A DNA stretch of 64,000 nt, from positions 83,779 to 147,778 of the forward strand of contig DKFM01000001.1 of assembly GCA_002452815.1 (NCBI GenBank). Direction: 5' to 3'. The notes below the pieces were generated by a model. It searched no databases. It saw only the letters and a program-made list of their open reading frames with translations, and had not been told where the DNA came from. The position numbers and the translations under genes are program-made. The stretch comes from Rhodobacteraceae bacterium UBA6796 (GTDB lineage: Bacteria > Pseudomonadota > Alphaproteobacteria > Rhodobacterales > Rhodobacteraceae). Shown one piece after another: positions 50,508-58,715 of this stretch (position 1 is the stretch's first letter; every line of letters begins with the position of its first letter).

Positions 50508-52304
50508 ATGGTCGTGACCCCGCGCATCCCTGATCTTCTGAGCCCGCCCGAGCCGAAACGCCGGGGGGGCTGGGTTGCCCGCCTTGCGGTGGGCGGCATT
50601 CTGGCGCTGGCCGTCGCGGTGATCTGGGTCACCAATGCCTGGCTGACCGACCGCTTTGCCGAGACCACCCGGGTGCGGACCGAGCTGCGTCTGGCGCTTT
50701 ACACCGGTAATATTATCAGCGAGTTGCAGCGCACCAGTGTCGTGCCGCTGTTGCTGGCGCGCGATCCGGCACTGACCAGCGCGCTGGAATCGGGCGATTT
50801 CTCGAAGACCTCGGCCACGCTGATTTCCGCGCGCGAGGATATTGCGGCGGCCTCGATCCGGCTGCTTGACCTGAGCGGGCGCACGGTGGCCTCTACCAAC
50901 CGGAACCTGATCGGCACCTCTTATGCGACCGCGCCCTTCTTCGTCGAGGCGCAGCGCTCGCGCGAGACGATCTTCACCGCAACCACGCGCGAAACCGGGG
51001 GCACCGGGTTCAACTATTCCCGGGCGCTGGTTTCCGAGGGCAAGGTGGTGGGCGTGATCGTCGTCGAGGCCGAGCTGGCGAAATTCGAACGCTCCTGGGC
51101 GGGGATTTCGGATGCGGTGGCGGTGACCGACAGCGAGGGCCACATCATCCTGACGACCGAGCCGAAGTGGCGCGGGCTGACGATGGCCGAGGCGCTGAGC
51201 GCACGTTCCGCGCCGACCGCGATCCAGCGCGCGCTGCAGGCGACGGCCGACTGGGCCAACGATCCGCCCGATGCCTATCTGCGGGGCATGGCGGTGATGC
51301 GCACCGAAACCCGGATTCCGTTCCGGGGCTGGCGGATGGTGGCGTTCACCAGCTACGATTCGGTGCGCGAGCGGGTGAATGCCGTGCTGGCGATGGAAAT
51401 AATGGGCTTTGCCATCGTGCTGGCGGCGGCGTTCTATCTGCTGTCGCGACGGGCGCGGGTGCAATCGGCGGCCTATCGGCGCGAATCGGTTGAATTGCGG
51501 GCGCTGAACGCGCGGCTGTCGCGCGAGATCGCCGAACGTGAACGGGTGCAGAAGGATCTGGCGGTGGCCGAGCAGACCCTGGCGCAGTCGTCCAAGCTGG
51601 CGGCCTTGGGCGAGATGTCGGCCGCGGTCAGCCACGAGCTGAACCAGCCCTTGGCCGCGATGAAGACCTATCTGGCGGGGGCGCGGTTGCTGTTGCAGCG
51701 CGCGCGCACCGAAGAGGCGCTGTCCTCGTTCCAGCGCATCGACGATCTGATCGAGCGGATGGGGGCGATCACCCGGCAGCTGAAATCCTATGCCCGCAAG
51801 GGCGGCGAGGCGTTCGAGCCTGTCGATCTGCGCGCCGCGATAAGTTCCGCCCTGGCGATGATGGAGCCGCAATTGCGTGCCCGCACGGTGCATATCTCGC
51901 GCGTGCTGGCGCGTGGCCCGGTGATGGTGATGGCCGACCGTATCCGGCTGGAGCAGGTCATCATCAACCTGCTGCGCAATGCGCTGGATGCGACGAAGAC
52001 CGTGGCCGATCCGCAGATCGAGATTTTGCTGACGGCGGGCGAGACGGCGGTGCTGAGCCTGCGTGACAATGGCCCGGGCATCACCGATCTGGACAAGTTG
52101 TTCGAGCCGTTCTGGACCACCAAGAAACCCGGGGAAGGCACCGGGCTCGGGCTGGCCATTTCGTCCTCGATCGTGAGCGATTTTGGCGGTCGGCTGACCG
52201 CCTATAATGCCGAAGGCAGCGGGGCCGTGTTCGAAATGCAGCTTCCCCTGATTTCGGAAAAGGACAAGACGGCCGGGAAACCCGGCGTAAGAGCAGCGGA
52301 GTAG
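50508..52304 (+). CDS. DctB-like sensor histidine kinase
   Basis: A 598-residue membrane sensor kinase. TM1 (about 22-45) is followed by a periplasmic double-Cache-like domain of about 240 residues (RTSVVPLLLARDPALTSAL, STNRNLIGTSYATAPFF), TM2 near residue 300, then a coiled coil (REIAERERVQKDLAVAEQTL). The DHp helix has the phospho-His in MSAAVSHELNQPLAAMKTY, and the ATPase domain shows NLLRNALDAT, LRDNGPGI and GTGLGLAIS. The domain order matches DctB, which senses C4-dicarboxylates, and the cognate regulator follows after 3 bases. The ligand is unproven and no transporter gene adjoins. Confidence 0.9.
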   Translation: MVVTPRIPDLLSPPEPKRRGGWVARLAVGGILALAVAVIWVTNAWLTDRFAETTRVRTELRLALYTGNIISELQRTSVVPLLLARDPALTSALESGDFSKTSATLISAREDIAAASIRLLDLSGRTVASTNRNLIGTSYATAPFFVEAQRSRETIFTATTRETGGTGFNYSRALVSEGKVVGVIVVEAELAKFERSWAGISDAVAVTDSEGHIILTTEPKWRGLTMAEALSARSAPTAIQRALQATADWANDPPDAYLRGMAVMRTETRIPFRGWRMVAFTSYDSVRERVNAVLAMEIMGFAIVLAAAFYLLSRRARVQSAAYRRESVELRALNARLSREIAERERVQKDLAVAEQTLAQSSKLAALGEMSAAVSHELNQPLAAMKTYLAGARLLLQRARTEEALSSFQRIDDLIERMGAITRQLKSYARKGGEAFEPVDLRAAISSALAMMEPQLRARTVHISRVLARGPVMVMADRIRLEQVIINLLRNALDATKTVADPQIEILLTAGETAVLSLRDNGPGITDLDKLFEPFWTTKKPGEGTGLGLAISSSIVSDFGGRLTAYNAEGSGAVFEMQLPLISEKDKTAGKPGVRAAE

Positions 52305-52307
52305 AAT

Positions 52308-53639
52308 ATGGCTCGGATGATGAAAGTGGCGATCGTCGATGACGAGGAAGACATGCGCCAATCGGTCAGCCAGTGGCTGGCGCTCTCGGGCTTCGACACT
52401 GAAACCTATGCTTGTGCGGAAGATGCGCTCAAGGTGATCGGGACCGATTGGCCCGGTGTGGTGATTTCCGATATCCGCATGCCCGGGATGGACGGGATGG
52501 CGTTTCTGAAACGTCTGATGGGGCTCGATTCCGGGCTGCCGGTGATTATGATTACCGGGCATGGCGACGTGCCGATGGCGGTCGAGGCGATGCGGCTGGG
52601 CGCGATGGATTTCATGGAGAAGCCCTTCAACCCCGACCGGATGACCGAACTGGCCAAGCGCGCGACCCAGGCGCGGCGGATGACGCTGGATAACCGGGCG
52701 CTGCGCCGGGATCTGGCCGAAGGCGCGCAGGTCATGGGCAAGCTGATCGGCACTTCGGCCCCGATGGAGCGGCTGCGCGAGGATATCCTGGATCTGAGCC
52801 AGGCGGACGGTCACGTTCTGATCGACGGCGAAACCGGCACGGGCAAGACGCTGGTCGCGCATGCGTTGCATGCGACCGGGCCGCGGGCGGGCAAGAAATT
52901 CGTGGTCATCAGCTGCGCGGCCTACGCCGAAGAGGCGCTGGCGGCCAAGCTGTTCGGTCCGGTCGAAGAGGGTGGCGCGCTGCCCTTGGTCGAAGAGGCG
53001 CGGGGTGGCACGCTGTGTCTGGAAGATATCGAGGCGCTGAGCCAGCCGTTGCAGGCGCGGCTCTTGCAGTTCATCAACGATCAGGGCACGCCTGCGGAAA
53101 CCCGGATCATCGCGATCTGCAACGCCCATGGCGAGGGCCGCACGGTCGAGGATGCGCTGCGCCCCGATCTGTTCTTCCGGCTGGCCGCGCTGAAGATCAC
53201 GCTGCCGCCGCTGCGCGCGCGCGGCGAGGATATCCTGACGCTGTTCACCCGCATGTCCGAGCAATTCGCCGAGGAATACGGTTGCGATGCGCCCGAGGTC
53301 ACCGCGCAGGAAGCGGCACAACTGTTGCAGGCGCCCTGGCCGGGCAATGTGCGCCAGCTGATCAACGTGGCCGAGCGGGCGGTGCTGCAGTCGCGTCGGG
53401 GATCTGGCTCGATCGCGTCCTTGCTGATGGCCGACAACGAAGAGACGGGCCCCGCGATGACGACCGAGGGCAAGCCGCTGAAGGAATATGTCGAAAGCTT
53501 CGAGAAGATGCTGATCGACAACACGATGCGGCGCCACAAGGGGGCGATCACCGCGGTGATGGAGGAGCTGTGCCTGCCGCGCCGGACGCTGAATGAGAAG
53601 ATGGCGAAATACGGGCTGTCGCGTCAGGATTACATCTGA
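52308..53639 (+). CDS. DctD-like response regulator lacking the sigma-54 contact loop
   Basis: A 443-residue NtrC/DctD-type regulator. The receiver domain has VDDEEDM, the phospho-Asp in VVISDIRMPGMDGM, MITGHGD and the KPF motif. The AAA+ domain (about 145-370) keeps Walker A GETGTGKT and a degenerate Walker B (GTLCLEDIE for GTLFLDE). However, the GAFTGA loop, expected right after LFG, is missing: the sequence reads KLFGPVEEGGALPLVEEARGG. The sensor FFRLA and a Fis-type helix-turn-helix (MRRHKGAITAVMEELCLPRRTLNEKMAKYG) are present. It is therefore likely not a normal sigma-54 activator. Confidence 0.9.
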   Translation: MARMMKVAIVDDEEDMRQSVSQWLALSGFDTETYACAEDALKVIGTDWPGVVISDIRMPGMDGMAFLKRLMGLDSGLPVIMITGHGDVPMAVEAMRLGAMDFMEKPFNPDRMTELAKRATQARRMTLDNRALRRDLAEGAQVMGKLIGTSAPMERLREDILDLSQADGHVLIDGETGTGKTLVAHALHATGPRAGKKFVVISCAAYAEEALAAKLFGPVEEGGALPLVEEARGGTLCLEDIEALSQPLQARLLQFINDQGTPAETRIIAICNAHGEGRTVEDALRPDLFFRLAALKITLPPLRARGEDILTLFTRMSEQFAEEYGCDAPEVTAQEAAQLLQAPWPGNVRQLINVAERAVLQSRRGSGSIASLLMADNEETGPAMTTEGKPLKEYVESFEKMLIDNTMRRHKGAITAVMEELCLPRRTLNEKMAKYGLSRQDYI

Positions 53640-53660
53640 GGGTGCACCTGCGGGCCGGGC

Positions 53661-53677
53661 AGGGGGCATCGCCCCCT
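53661..53677 (+). terminator. Short GC hairpin after the two-component operon
   Basis: AGGGGGC-ATC-GCCCCCT, a 7-bp stem with a 3-base loop, lies 22 bases past the stop codon and is followed by TTCC only. It may be a terminator of modest strength. Confidence 0.4.
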
Positions 53678-53685
53678 TCCGGGAT

Positions 53686-53699
53686 TTGACGGGCGTCAA
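53686..53699 (+). promoter_or_regulatory. FNR/CRP-type box upstream of the hydrolase/phosphoribosyltransferase pair
   Basis: TTGAC-GGGC-GTCAA is a perfect dyad of the FNR-type pattern. A class II position (-41.5) predicts a -10 at 53722-53727, where GATACT stands, and a +1 near 53734. The hydrolase ATG is 38 bases further on. This suggests activation at low oxygen. Confidence 0.6.
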
Positions 53700-53771
53700 T
53701 GCCGCAAGGGGACTTTGCGTAGATACTGACACGGCATTGCGGTCTTGAAACGCAGTGCTGTGGAGGTGCGG

Positions 53772-54431
53772 ATGTCTGGTTTCGTATCGGATGGACGGAT
53801 CGTTTCGGTCGGGGAGAAGGGGCTTGAAGGGGTTTTGCGCCTTCCGCCCGGTGCGCTGGGGCTGGTCGTCTTTGCCCATGGCGCCGGCAGCAGTCATCGC
53901 AGTATCCGCAACAATTTCGTCGCCGAGAAACTGGGTAAGCGCGCCATTGCCACGCTGCTGTTCGATCTGCTGACAGAGGAAGAGACGCTGGATCGTGCCA
54001 ATGTGTTCGACATCGCATTGCTGAGCACGCGGATGATCGAGGCGATCGAATGGGTGCGGGGCAACCCGGATATTCCCGATCTGCCGATCGGGCTGTTCGG
54101 GGCAAGCACCGGGGCGGCGGCGGCGCTTGTCGCGGCGGCGCGGGTGCCCTCGGAGATCGCTGCGGTGGTTTCGCGGGGCGGACGCCCGGATCTGGCTGGC
54201 GATATGCTGGCGCAGGTCAGGGCGCCGGTGCTGTTGATCGTGGGTGGCCGCGATTATCAGGTGCTGGGTCTGAACAAGGCGGCGGCCGAGCAGTTGTCGG
54301 CGCCGTGGTCGCTGCGCATCGTGCCGGGGGCCACCCATCTGTTCGAGGAACCCGGGGCGCTGGAACAGGTGGTCGCGCTTGCCGGGGATTGGTTCGAGCA
54401 ACATCTGCGGCGCGCGGGGGATGGGACATGA
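53772..54431 (+). CDS. Dienelactone hydrolase-like alpha/beta hydrolase
   Basis: A 219-residue alpha/beta hydrolase. The oxyanion-hole segment VVFAHGAGSSHRS lies near residue 40, the nucleophile elbow appears as GLFGASTGAAAAL (G-x-S/T-x-G type), the acid is in LLIVGGRDYQVLG and the His in PGATHLFEEPG. The start at 53772 follows GGAGG. It is coupled by ATGA to a phosphoribosyltransferase gene; these two activities are fused in one protein in some actinobacteria. Substrate unknown; the FNR-type box suggests low-oxygen induction. Confidence 0.87.
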   Translation: MSGFVSDGRIVSVGEKGLEGVLRLPPGALGLVVFAHGAGSSHRSIRNNFVAEKLGKRAIATLLFDLLTEEETLDRANVFDIALLSTRMIEAIEWVRGNPDIPDLPIGLFGASTGAAAALVAAARVPSEIAAVVSRGGRPDLAGDMLAQVRAPVLLIVGGRDYQVLGLNKAAAEQLSAPWSLRIVPGATHLFEEPGALEQVVALAGDWFEQHLRRAGDGT

Positions 54432-55081
54432 CCAGATTTGCGGATCGCACCGAGGCTGGAAAGGCACTTGCCGCCGAGCTTGCGGCAAAGGGCTACAAGG
54501 ATCCGGTCGTTCTGGCGTTGCCGCGCGGCGGGGTGCCCGTGGCGATCGAGGTGGCGCGGGCGCTGCATGCGCCGATGGATCTGGTGATGGTGCGCAAGAT
54601 CGGCCTGCCGCATCAGCCCGAACTTGCCGCGGCGGCGATCGTGAACGGCGATCACCCGCAATTGGCGATCAACGAGGCCGTTGTCGCACATGCCGGGTTG
54701 TCACGAGAGGATCTTGACCGTCTGGCCCAGGTGCAACTGGCCGAGATCCGCCGTCGTCGTGCCTTTTACCTGAAGGATCGCGTGTCCGTCCCGGTCGAGG
54801 GGCGCACGGTCATTGTCGTGGATGACGGCATTGCGACCGGGGCGACGATGCGCGCCTCGTTGCAGGCGGTGCGGCTGCGAAAGCCCGCGCGGCTGGTGTT
54901 GGCAGTGCCGGTCGCGGCACCCGATACGCTTGAAGAGTTGCGCGCCGGGGTCGATGAGGTTGTGTGCCCGCTCCGGCCGCGGGCGCTCATCGCGGTTGGC
55001 GCGCATTACGTCGACTTCGGGCAGACTTCGGACGACGAGGTTGTCCGGCTGATGGATGAAGCCGAGCGCCTGCTCTTGTGA
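54428..55081 (+). CDS. Phosphoribosyltransferase family protein
   Basis: A 217-residue type I phosphoribosyltransferase-fold protein. ALPRGGVPVAIEVARAL is at the N-terminal strand, VRKIGLPHQPELAAAAI follows as usual in this subgroup, and the PRPP-binding loop is VIVVDDGIATGATMRASL (about residues 125-142). Proteins of this kind, paired or fused with a dienelactone hydrolase-like domain, have no proven substrate. ATGA overlap with the hydrolase gene indicates coupled expression. Confidence 0.9.
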   Translation: MTRFADRTEAGKALAAELAAKGYKDPVVLALPRGGVPVAIEVARALHAPMDLVMVRKIGLPHQPELAAAAIVNGDHPQLAINEAVVAHAGLSREDLDRLAQVQLAEIRRRRAFYLKDRVSVPVEGRTVIVVDDGIATGATMRASLQAVRLRKPARLVLAVPVAAPDTLEELRAGVDEVVCPLRPRALIAVGAHYVDFGQTSDDEVVRLMDEAERLLL

Positions 55082-55521
55082 GCGCGCCCTCTGAGGGGCC
55101 TTGGGCATTAACTTTTACTTTACGAAAAACCGATTGTCTTTGGGCGGATGGCGGGTCTATTGTCGTCAACATGTCGGTGAACCGTAGATTATTGCGGTTT
55201 TGCCCACGGAATTCGCTGATTTTCGGACCGTAAAGATCGCGCGATGGCGCATCTGGGGCCGGGTCAACCGATTGGTCGAAAGACCGCAAGTTTGCCTCCA
55301 AGGCTTTGAAAAGCCAGAGGTTTTCAGATGGGTGACGGGCTTTGCCCGCGCTTGGGAAAGAACCGCGATGACGCGTGAGAGTTTGGGGCAGGTGATGACG
55401 GGCGGGCCTTTGGCCGCCGCCGCCTGCACGGCTTTGCGCAAGCTCGCCTCAACGAAAAACCATGTCTGTGGCGCCGCCCCCGCAAGGGTCAGGCGCCGTC
55501 GGACGTGTGGAAACAGGATTA
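55082..55521 (+). promoter_or_regulatory. Long leader/promoter region of the RNase E gene
   Basis: A 440-base stretch without a convincing reading frame. An A+T-rich part (55105-55200) could hold the promoter. After it come a GNRA hairpin GGTC-GAAA-GACC (55274-55285) and a compound hairpin in which CCTC (55295-55298) pairs with GAGG (55317-55320) around an inner GGCTTT/AAAGCC stem, followed by TTTT. A long structured leader fits the known autoregulation of RNase E mRNAs by their own product. This role is inferred. Confidence 0.5.
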
Positions 55522-58335
55522 ATGGCAAAGAAAATGCTTATCGATGCCACCCATGCGGAAGAGACCCGCGTTGTGGTGGTGGACGGCAACAAGGTCGAGG
55601 AGTTCGACTTTGAAACCATCAACAAACGGCAACTGGCCGGGAACATCTATCTGGCAAAAGTGACGCGGGTGGAGCCTTCGCTCCAGGCCGCTTTTGTCGA
55701 TTATGGCGGCAACCGTCACGGGTTCCTCGCCTTCGCGGAAATTCACCCGGATTATTACCAGATCCCGGTTGCCGACCGTCAGGCGCTGCTGGAGGAAGAG
55801 CGCGCCTATGCCGAGGCCGAGGAGGCCGAGGAAAAATCGCGCAGCTCGCGCCGGTCGCGCTCGCGCTCGCGCAGCTCGGCCAAGCCTGAGAAGGCGAGCG
55901 ATGCCGATGCCGTCGTCCGTTCCGAAGACATTCCGGGCATGGCGGTGCTTGATCCCGAGGCCGAGGTGACCGAGGCGCCGGAAGTTGTGGAGGCAGAGGC
56001 CGGAACCCCGGTTGAGGCCGAAGCCGCGCCGGAAGTTGCAGAGCAGGCGCCTGCCGACATGCCGGAACTGCCCGAGGTGTCGAGCGAGCCCGTGCAGGAC
56101 GCCGAAGAGGCCGAAGACGATAACCACGACCACGATCACCCCGCCGATGACGATATCGAATCGGTCGCGGACGAGGATGTGACCGAAGAGATCCGCGCCC
56201 CGCGCAAACCGCGTCCGCGCCGCTACAAGATCCAGGAAGTGATCAAGGTGCGCCAGATCATGCTGGTGCAGGTCGTCAAGGAGGAACGCGGCAACAAGGG
56301 CGCCGCGCTGACCACCTATCTGTCGCTGGCGGGCCGCTATTGCGTCCTGATGCCCAACACCGCGCGCGGTGGTGGGATCAGCCGCAAGATCACCAACGCG
56401 GCCGACCGCAAGAAGCTGAAGGAAATCGCGTCCGAGATGGAGGTACCGCAGGGCGCCGGGCTGATCATCCGCACCGCCGGCAGCCAGCGCACCCGCACCG
56501 AAATCCGCCGCGACTACGAATATCTGATGCGCCTGTGGGAACAGATCCGCGAGCTGACGATGAAATCCGTCGCCCCCGCGCCGATCTATGAGGAAGGCGA
56601 TCTGATCAAACGCTCGATCCGCGACCTCTATTCGAAAGAGATCGACGAGGTTCTGGTCGAGGGTGAGCGCGGCTATCGTCTGGCCAAGGACTTCATGAAG
56701 ATGATCATGCCGTCCCATGCCCGCAGCGTGGTGCATTATCAGGAACAGCTGCCGCTGTTCGCGCGCTTCCAGGTCGAAAGCTATCTGGCGTCGATGTTCA
56801 ACCCGGTGGTGCAGTTGAAATCGGGCGGCTACATCGTGATCGGCGTGACCGAAGCGCTGGTGGCGATCGACGTGAACTCGGGCCGGGCCACGAAAGAAGG
56901 CTCGATCGAGGATACCGCGCTGAAAACCAACCTGGAGGCCGCCGACGAGGTGGCACGCCAGCTGCGCCTGCGCGACCTGGCCGGTCTGATCGTCATCGAC
57001 TTCATCGACATGGAAGAGCGCAAGAACAACGCCGCCGTCGAGAAGCGGATGAAGGAAAAGCTCAAGACCGACCGCGCGCGGATTCAGGTGGGTCGGATCT
57101 CGGGCTTCGGCCTGATGGAGATGAGCCGCCAGCGCCTGCGCCCCGGTATGATCGAATCGACCACGCAGCCCTGCCCGCATTGCCACGGCACCGGGCTGAT
57201 CCGCTCGGACGACAGCCTGGCGCTGCAGGTTCTGCGCGCGATCGAGGAAGAGGGCACGCGCAAGCGGTCCCGCGAGGTGCTGGTGAAATGTCCGGTGGCG
57301 GTGGCCAACTACCTGATGAACGCCAAGCGCGAGCATGTGGCGGGCATCGAGGCACGCTATGGCATGTCGGTGCGGATCGAGGCCGATCCGTCGCTGGTCA
57401 GCCCTGATTTCTCGATCGAGAAATTCAAGACCGCGACTCGCGTCGTGCCCGAGGTGGTGAGCCCGGTGGTTTCGGCCTCGGCCAGCCTGATGGCAGAGAT
57501 CGACGAAGAGGACTTCATCGACGAGGACGAGGCTGAGGAGGCCGAAGCCGCGGACGAGTCCGGCGATGCGGCGCAGCCCGCAGGCGAGGAAGGCCCGAAG
57601 AAGAAGAAGCGTCGGCGTCGGCGCAAGAAGAAGTCGGGTGCCAATGGTGCCGATCAGCAGGCCGAGGGCGGTGATGATGAGGCGTCCGAGGAGGGCGCGG
57701 AAGCAGGCACCGCGGGCGATGAGGACGAAGACGCGGCCGAAGATGCGATGCGGGCCGCTCTGGCCGCCGAAGCGAGTGCGGCCCTGGCCACGGTGAGCGA
57801 GGCTGCGCCGGAAGCCGCGGCCGAGGTGGCGAGCGACGAAGCTGCCGTGGAAGAGGCGCCCGCGCCCAAGAAAACCACCCGTTCGCGCAGCGCGCGTCCG
57901 CGCAAGACTGCGACGACCGAGGCCGCGGCCGACGGCGAAGAGCCGGTGAAGAAGACGTCGACGCGCTCGCGCAGCAAGAAGGCGGCCGAAGGCGAAGAGG
58001 GCGAGGCGCCGGTGAAGAAGACCTCGACGCGCTCGCGCAGCAAGAAGGCGGCTGAAACTCCGGCAGAGCCTGCGCCCGAAACCGCAGCCGATGTGCCGGT
58101 GACCGCAGAGGCGCCGACGCCCGCCGCCGAAGCGCCCGCAGCGATGCCGGAAACGGACACGGTCGCGCCCGAAGCGGCGAGCGTTGAAAGTGAACCGGTC
58201 GCAGCCGAAGTCACGCTGGCGCAGGCCCCCGAGGCCGAAGTTGCCGAGATCGACGCCCCCGCTGCCAAGGCCCCCGAGGCCGAGCCCGAGGATGACAAAC
58301 CCAAGCGGCGCGGCTGGTGGTCGCTCTCGCGCTGA
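55522..58335 (+). CDS. rne: Ribonuclease E
   Basis: The endonuclease core of the RNA degradosome, acting on mRNA decay and rRNA/tRNA maturation. The 937-residue protein starts MAKKMLIDATHAEETRVVV. The S1 domain (LAGNIYLAKVTRVEPSLQAAFVDYGGNRHGFLAF) is split by an acidic, Glu/Asp/His-rich insertion (about residues 95-235), as in other alphaproteobacteria. The 5'-sensor and DNase I-like parts follow, with catalytic DVNSGRATKEG and VIDFIDM, and the zinc link CPHCHGTG. The last 300 residues are a Glu/Ala/Lys-rich disordered scaffold with a basic patch KKKKRRRRRKKK. ATG 55522 follows AGGA; upstream in-frame codons do not look coding. Confidence 0.96.
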   Translation: MAKKMLIDATHAEETRVVVVDGNKVEEFDFETINKRQLAGNIYLAKVTRVEPSLQAAFVDYGGNRHGFLAFAEIHPDYYQIPVADRQALLEEERAYAEAEEAEEKSRSSRRSRSRSRSSAKPEKASDADAVVRSEDIPGMAVLDPEAEVTEAPEVVEAEAGTPVEAEAAPEVAEQAPADMPELPEVSSEPVQDAEEAEDDNHDHDHPADDDIESVADEDVTEEIRAPRKPRPRRYKIQEVIKVRQIMLVQVVKEERGNKGAALTTYLSLAGRYCVLMPNTARGGGISRKITNAADRKKLKEIASEMEVPQGAGLIIRTAGSQRTRTEIRRDYEYLMRLWEQIRELTMKSVAPAPIYEEGDLIKRSIRDLYSKEIDEVLVEGERGYRLAKDFMKMIMPSHARSVVHYQEQLPLFARFQVESYLASMFNPVVQLKSGGYIVIGVTEALVAIDVNSGRATKEGSIEDTALKTNLEAADEVARQLRLRDLAGLIVIDFIDMEERKNNAAVEKRMKEKLKTDRARIQVGRISGFGLMEMSRQRLRPGMIESTTQPCPHCHGTGLIRSDDSLALQVLRAIEEEGTRKRSREVLVKCPVAVANYLMNAKREHVAGIEARYGMSVRIEADPSLVSPDFSIEKFKTATRVVPEVVSPVVSASASLMAEIDEEDFIDEDEAEEAEAADESGDAAQPAGEEGPKKKKRRRRRKKKSGANGADQQAEGGDDEASEEGAEAGTAGDEDEDAAEDAMRAALAAEASAALATVSEAAPEAAAEVASDEAAVEEAPAPKKTTRSRSARPRKTATTEAAADGEEPVKKTSTRSRSKKAAEGEEGEAPVKKTSTRSRSKKAAETPAEPAPETAADVPVTAEAPTPAAEAPAAMPETDTVAPEAASVESEPVAAEVTLAQAPEAEVAEIDAPAAKAPEAEPEDDKPKRRGWWSLSR
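57943..58056 (+). repeat. Tandem 66-bp-period repeat inside rne
   Basis: A 48-base block beginning CCGGTGAAGAAGAC is repeated after 66 bases (57943-57990 and 58009-58056) with only two differences. It encodes two copies of PVKKTSTRSRSKKAAE in the disordered C-terminal scaffold, so it can expand or contract without breaking the frame. Confidence 0.9.
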
Positions 58336-58344
58336 TCAAAGCAG

Positions 58345-58372
58345 AAACGCCGGGCCTCGTGCCCGGCGTTTT
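58345..58372. terminator. Bidirectional terminator between rne and the TusA-type gene
   Basis: The 11-bp stem AAACGCCGGGC / GCCCGGCGTTT with a 5-base loop, flanked by A and T, serves the convergent genes on both sides. Confidence 0.85.
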
Positions 58373-58380
58373 CATTGCGC

Positions 58381-58608
58381 TCAACCGCGGCAGATCAGAT
58401 AGGTCTTGAGCCCGGCCGCGTCCTCTGCGCTCAGCAGCGCATGCCCGGCCTGTGCGCAGAAATGCGGAACGTCGATCCAGCTGGCCCCGTCGGTGGCATG
58501 CAGCCGCACCACGGCGCCCGGAGCCAGCCCCTCCAGCACCTTGCGCAGGCGCAGCACCGGCAGGGGACACAAAAGCCCGATGGCGTCGATTTCAGCGGCA
58601 ATCTCCAT
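58381..58608 (-). CDS. TusA-family sulfurtransferase
   Basis: A 75-residue sulfur-carrier protein. The hallmark CPLPVLRLRKVLEGL contains the active Cys of the CPxP motif near residue 14, followed by the usual beta-alpha-beta pattern GAVVRLHATDGASWIDVPHFCAQAGH. TusA-type proteins relay persulfide sulfur for tRNA thiolation, molybdenum cofactor or sulfur oxidation. Which role applies here is not evident. It is divergent from the ccdA gene. Confidence 0.93.
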   Translation of the reverse strand: MEIAAEIDAIGLLCPLPVLRLRKVLEGLAPGAVVRLHATDGASWIDVPHFCAQAGHALLSAEDAAGLKTYLICRG

Positions 58609-58715
58609 GCCCCGCCCCTAGCGGCCCTGTGTCGATTTGTCCACGCGGCAATATGTTCCCGGGGATGTGAGCGGCGCATGGGTGACGGCGCCCGCATGCA
58701 ATGCTAGGAGGGGGC

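Noticed and set aside
53661..53677. The GC hairpin as part of the FNR-type regulatory region
   Set aside because: It lies upstream of the box and close to the stop of the preceding gene, so it is better read as a weak terminator.
49611..54488. A minus-strand open frame of more than 1600 codons opposite purQ, dctB, dctD and the hydrolase gene
   Set aside because: It is the mirror of real plus-strand genes in G+C-rich DNA. Its composition is His/Arg/Gln/Pro-rich, it shows no domain, and every plus-strand gene there is clearly functional.
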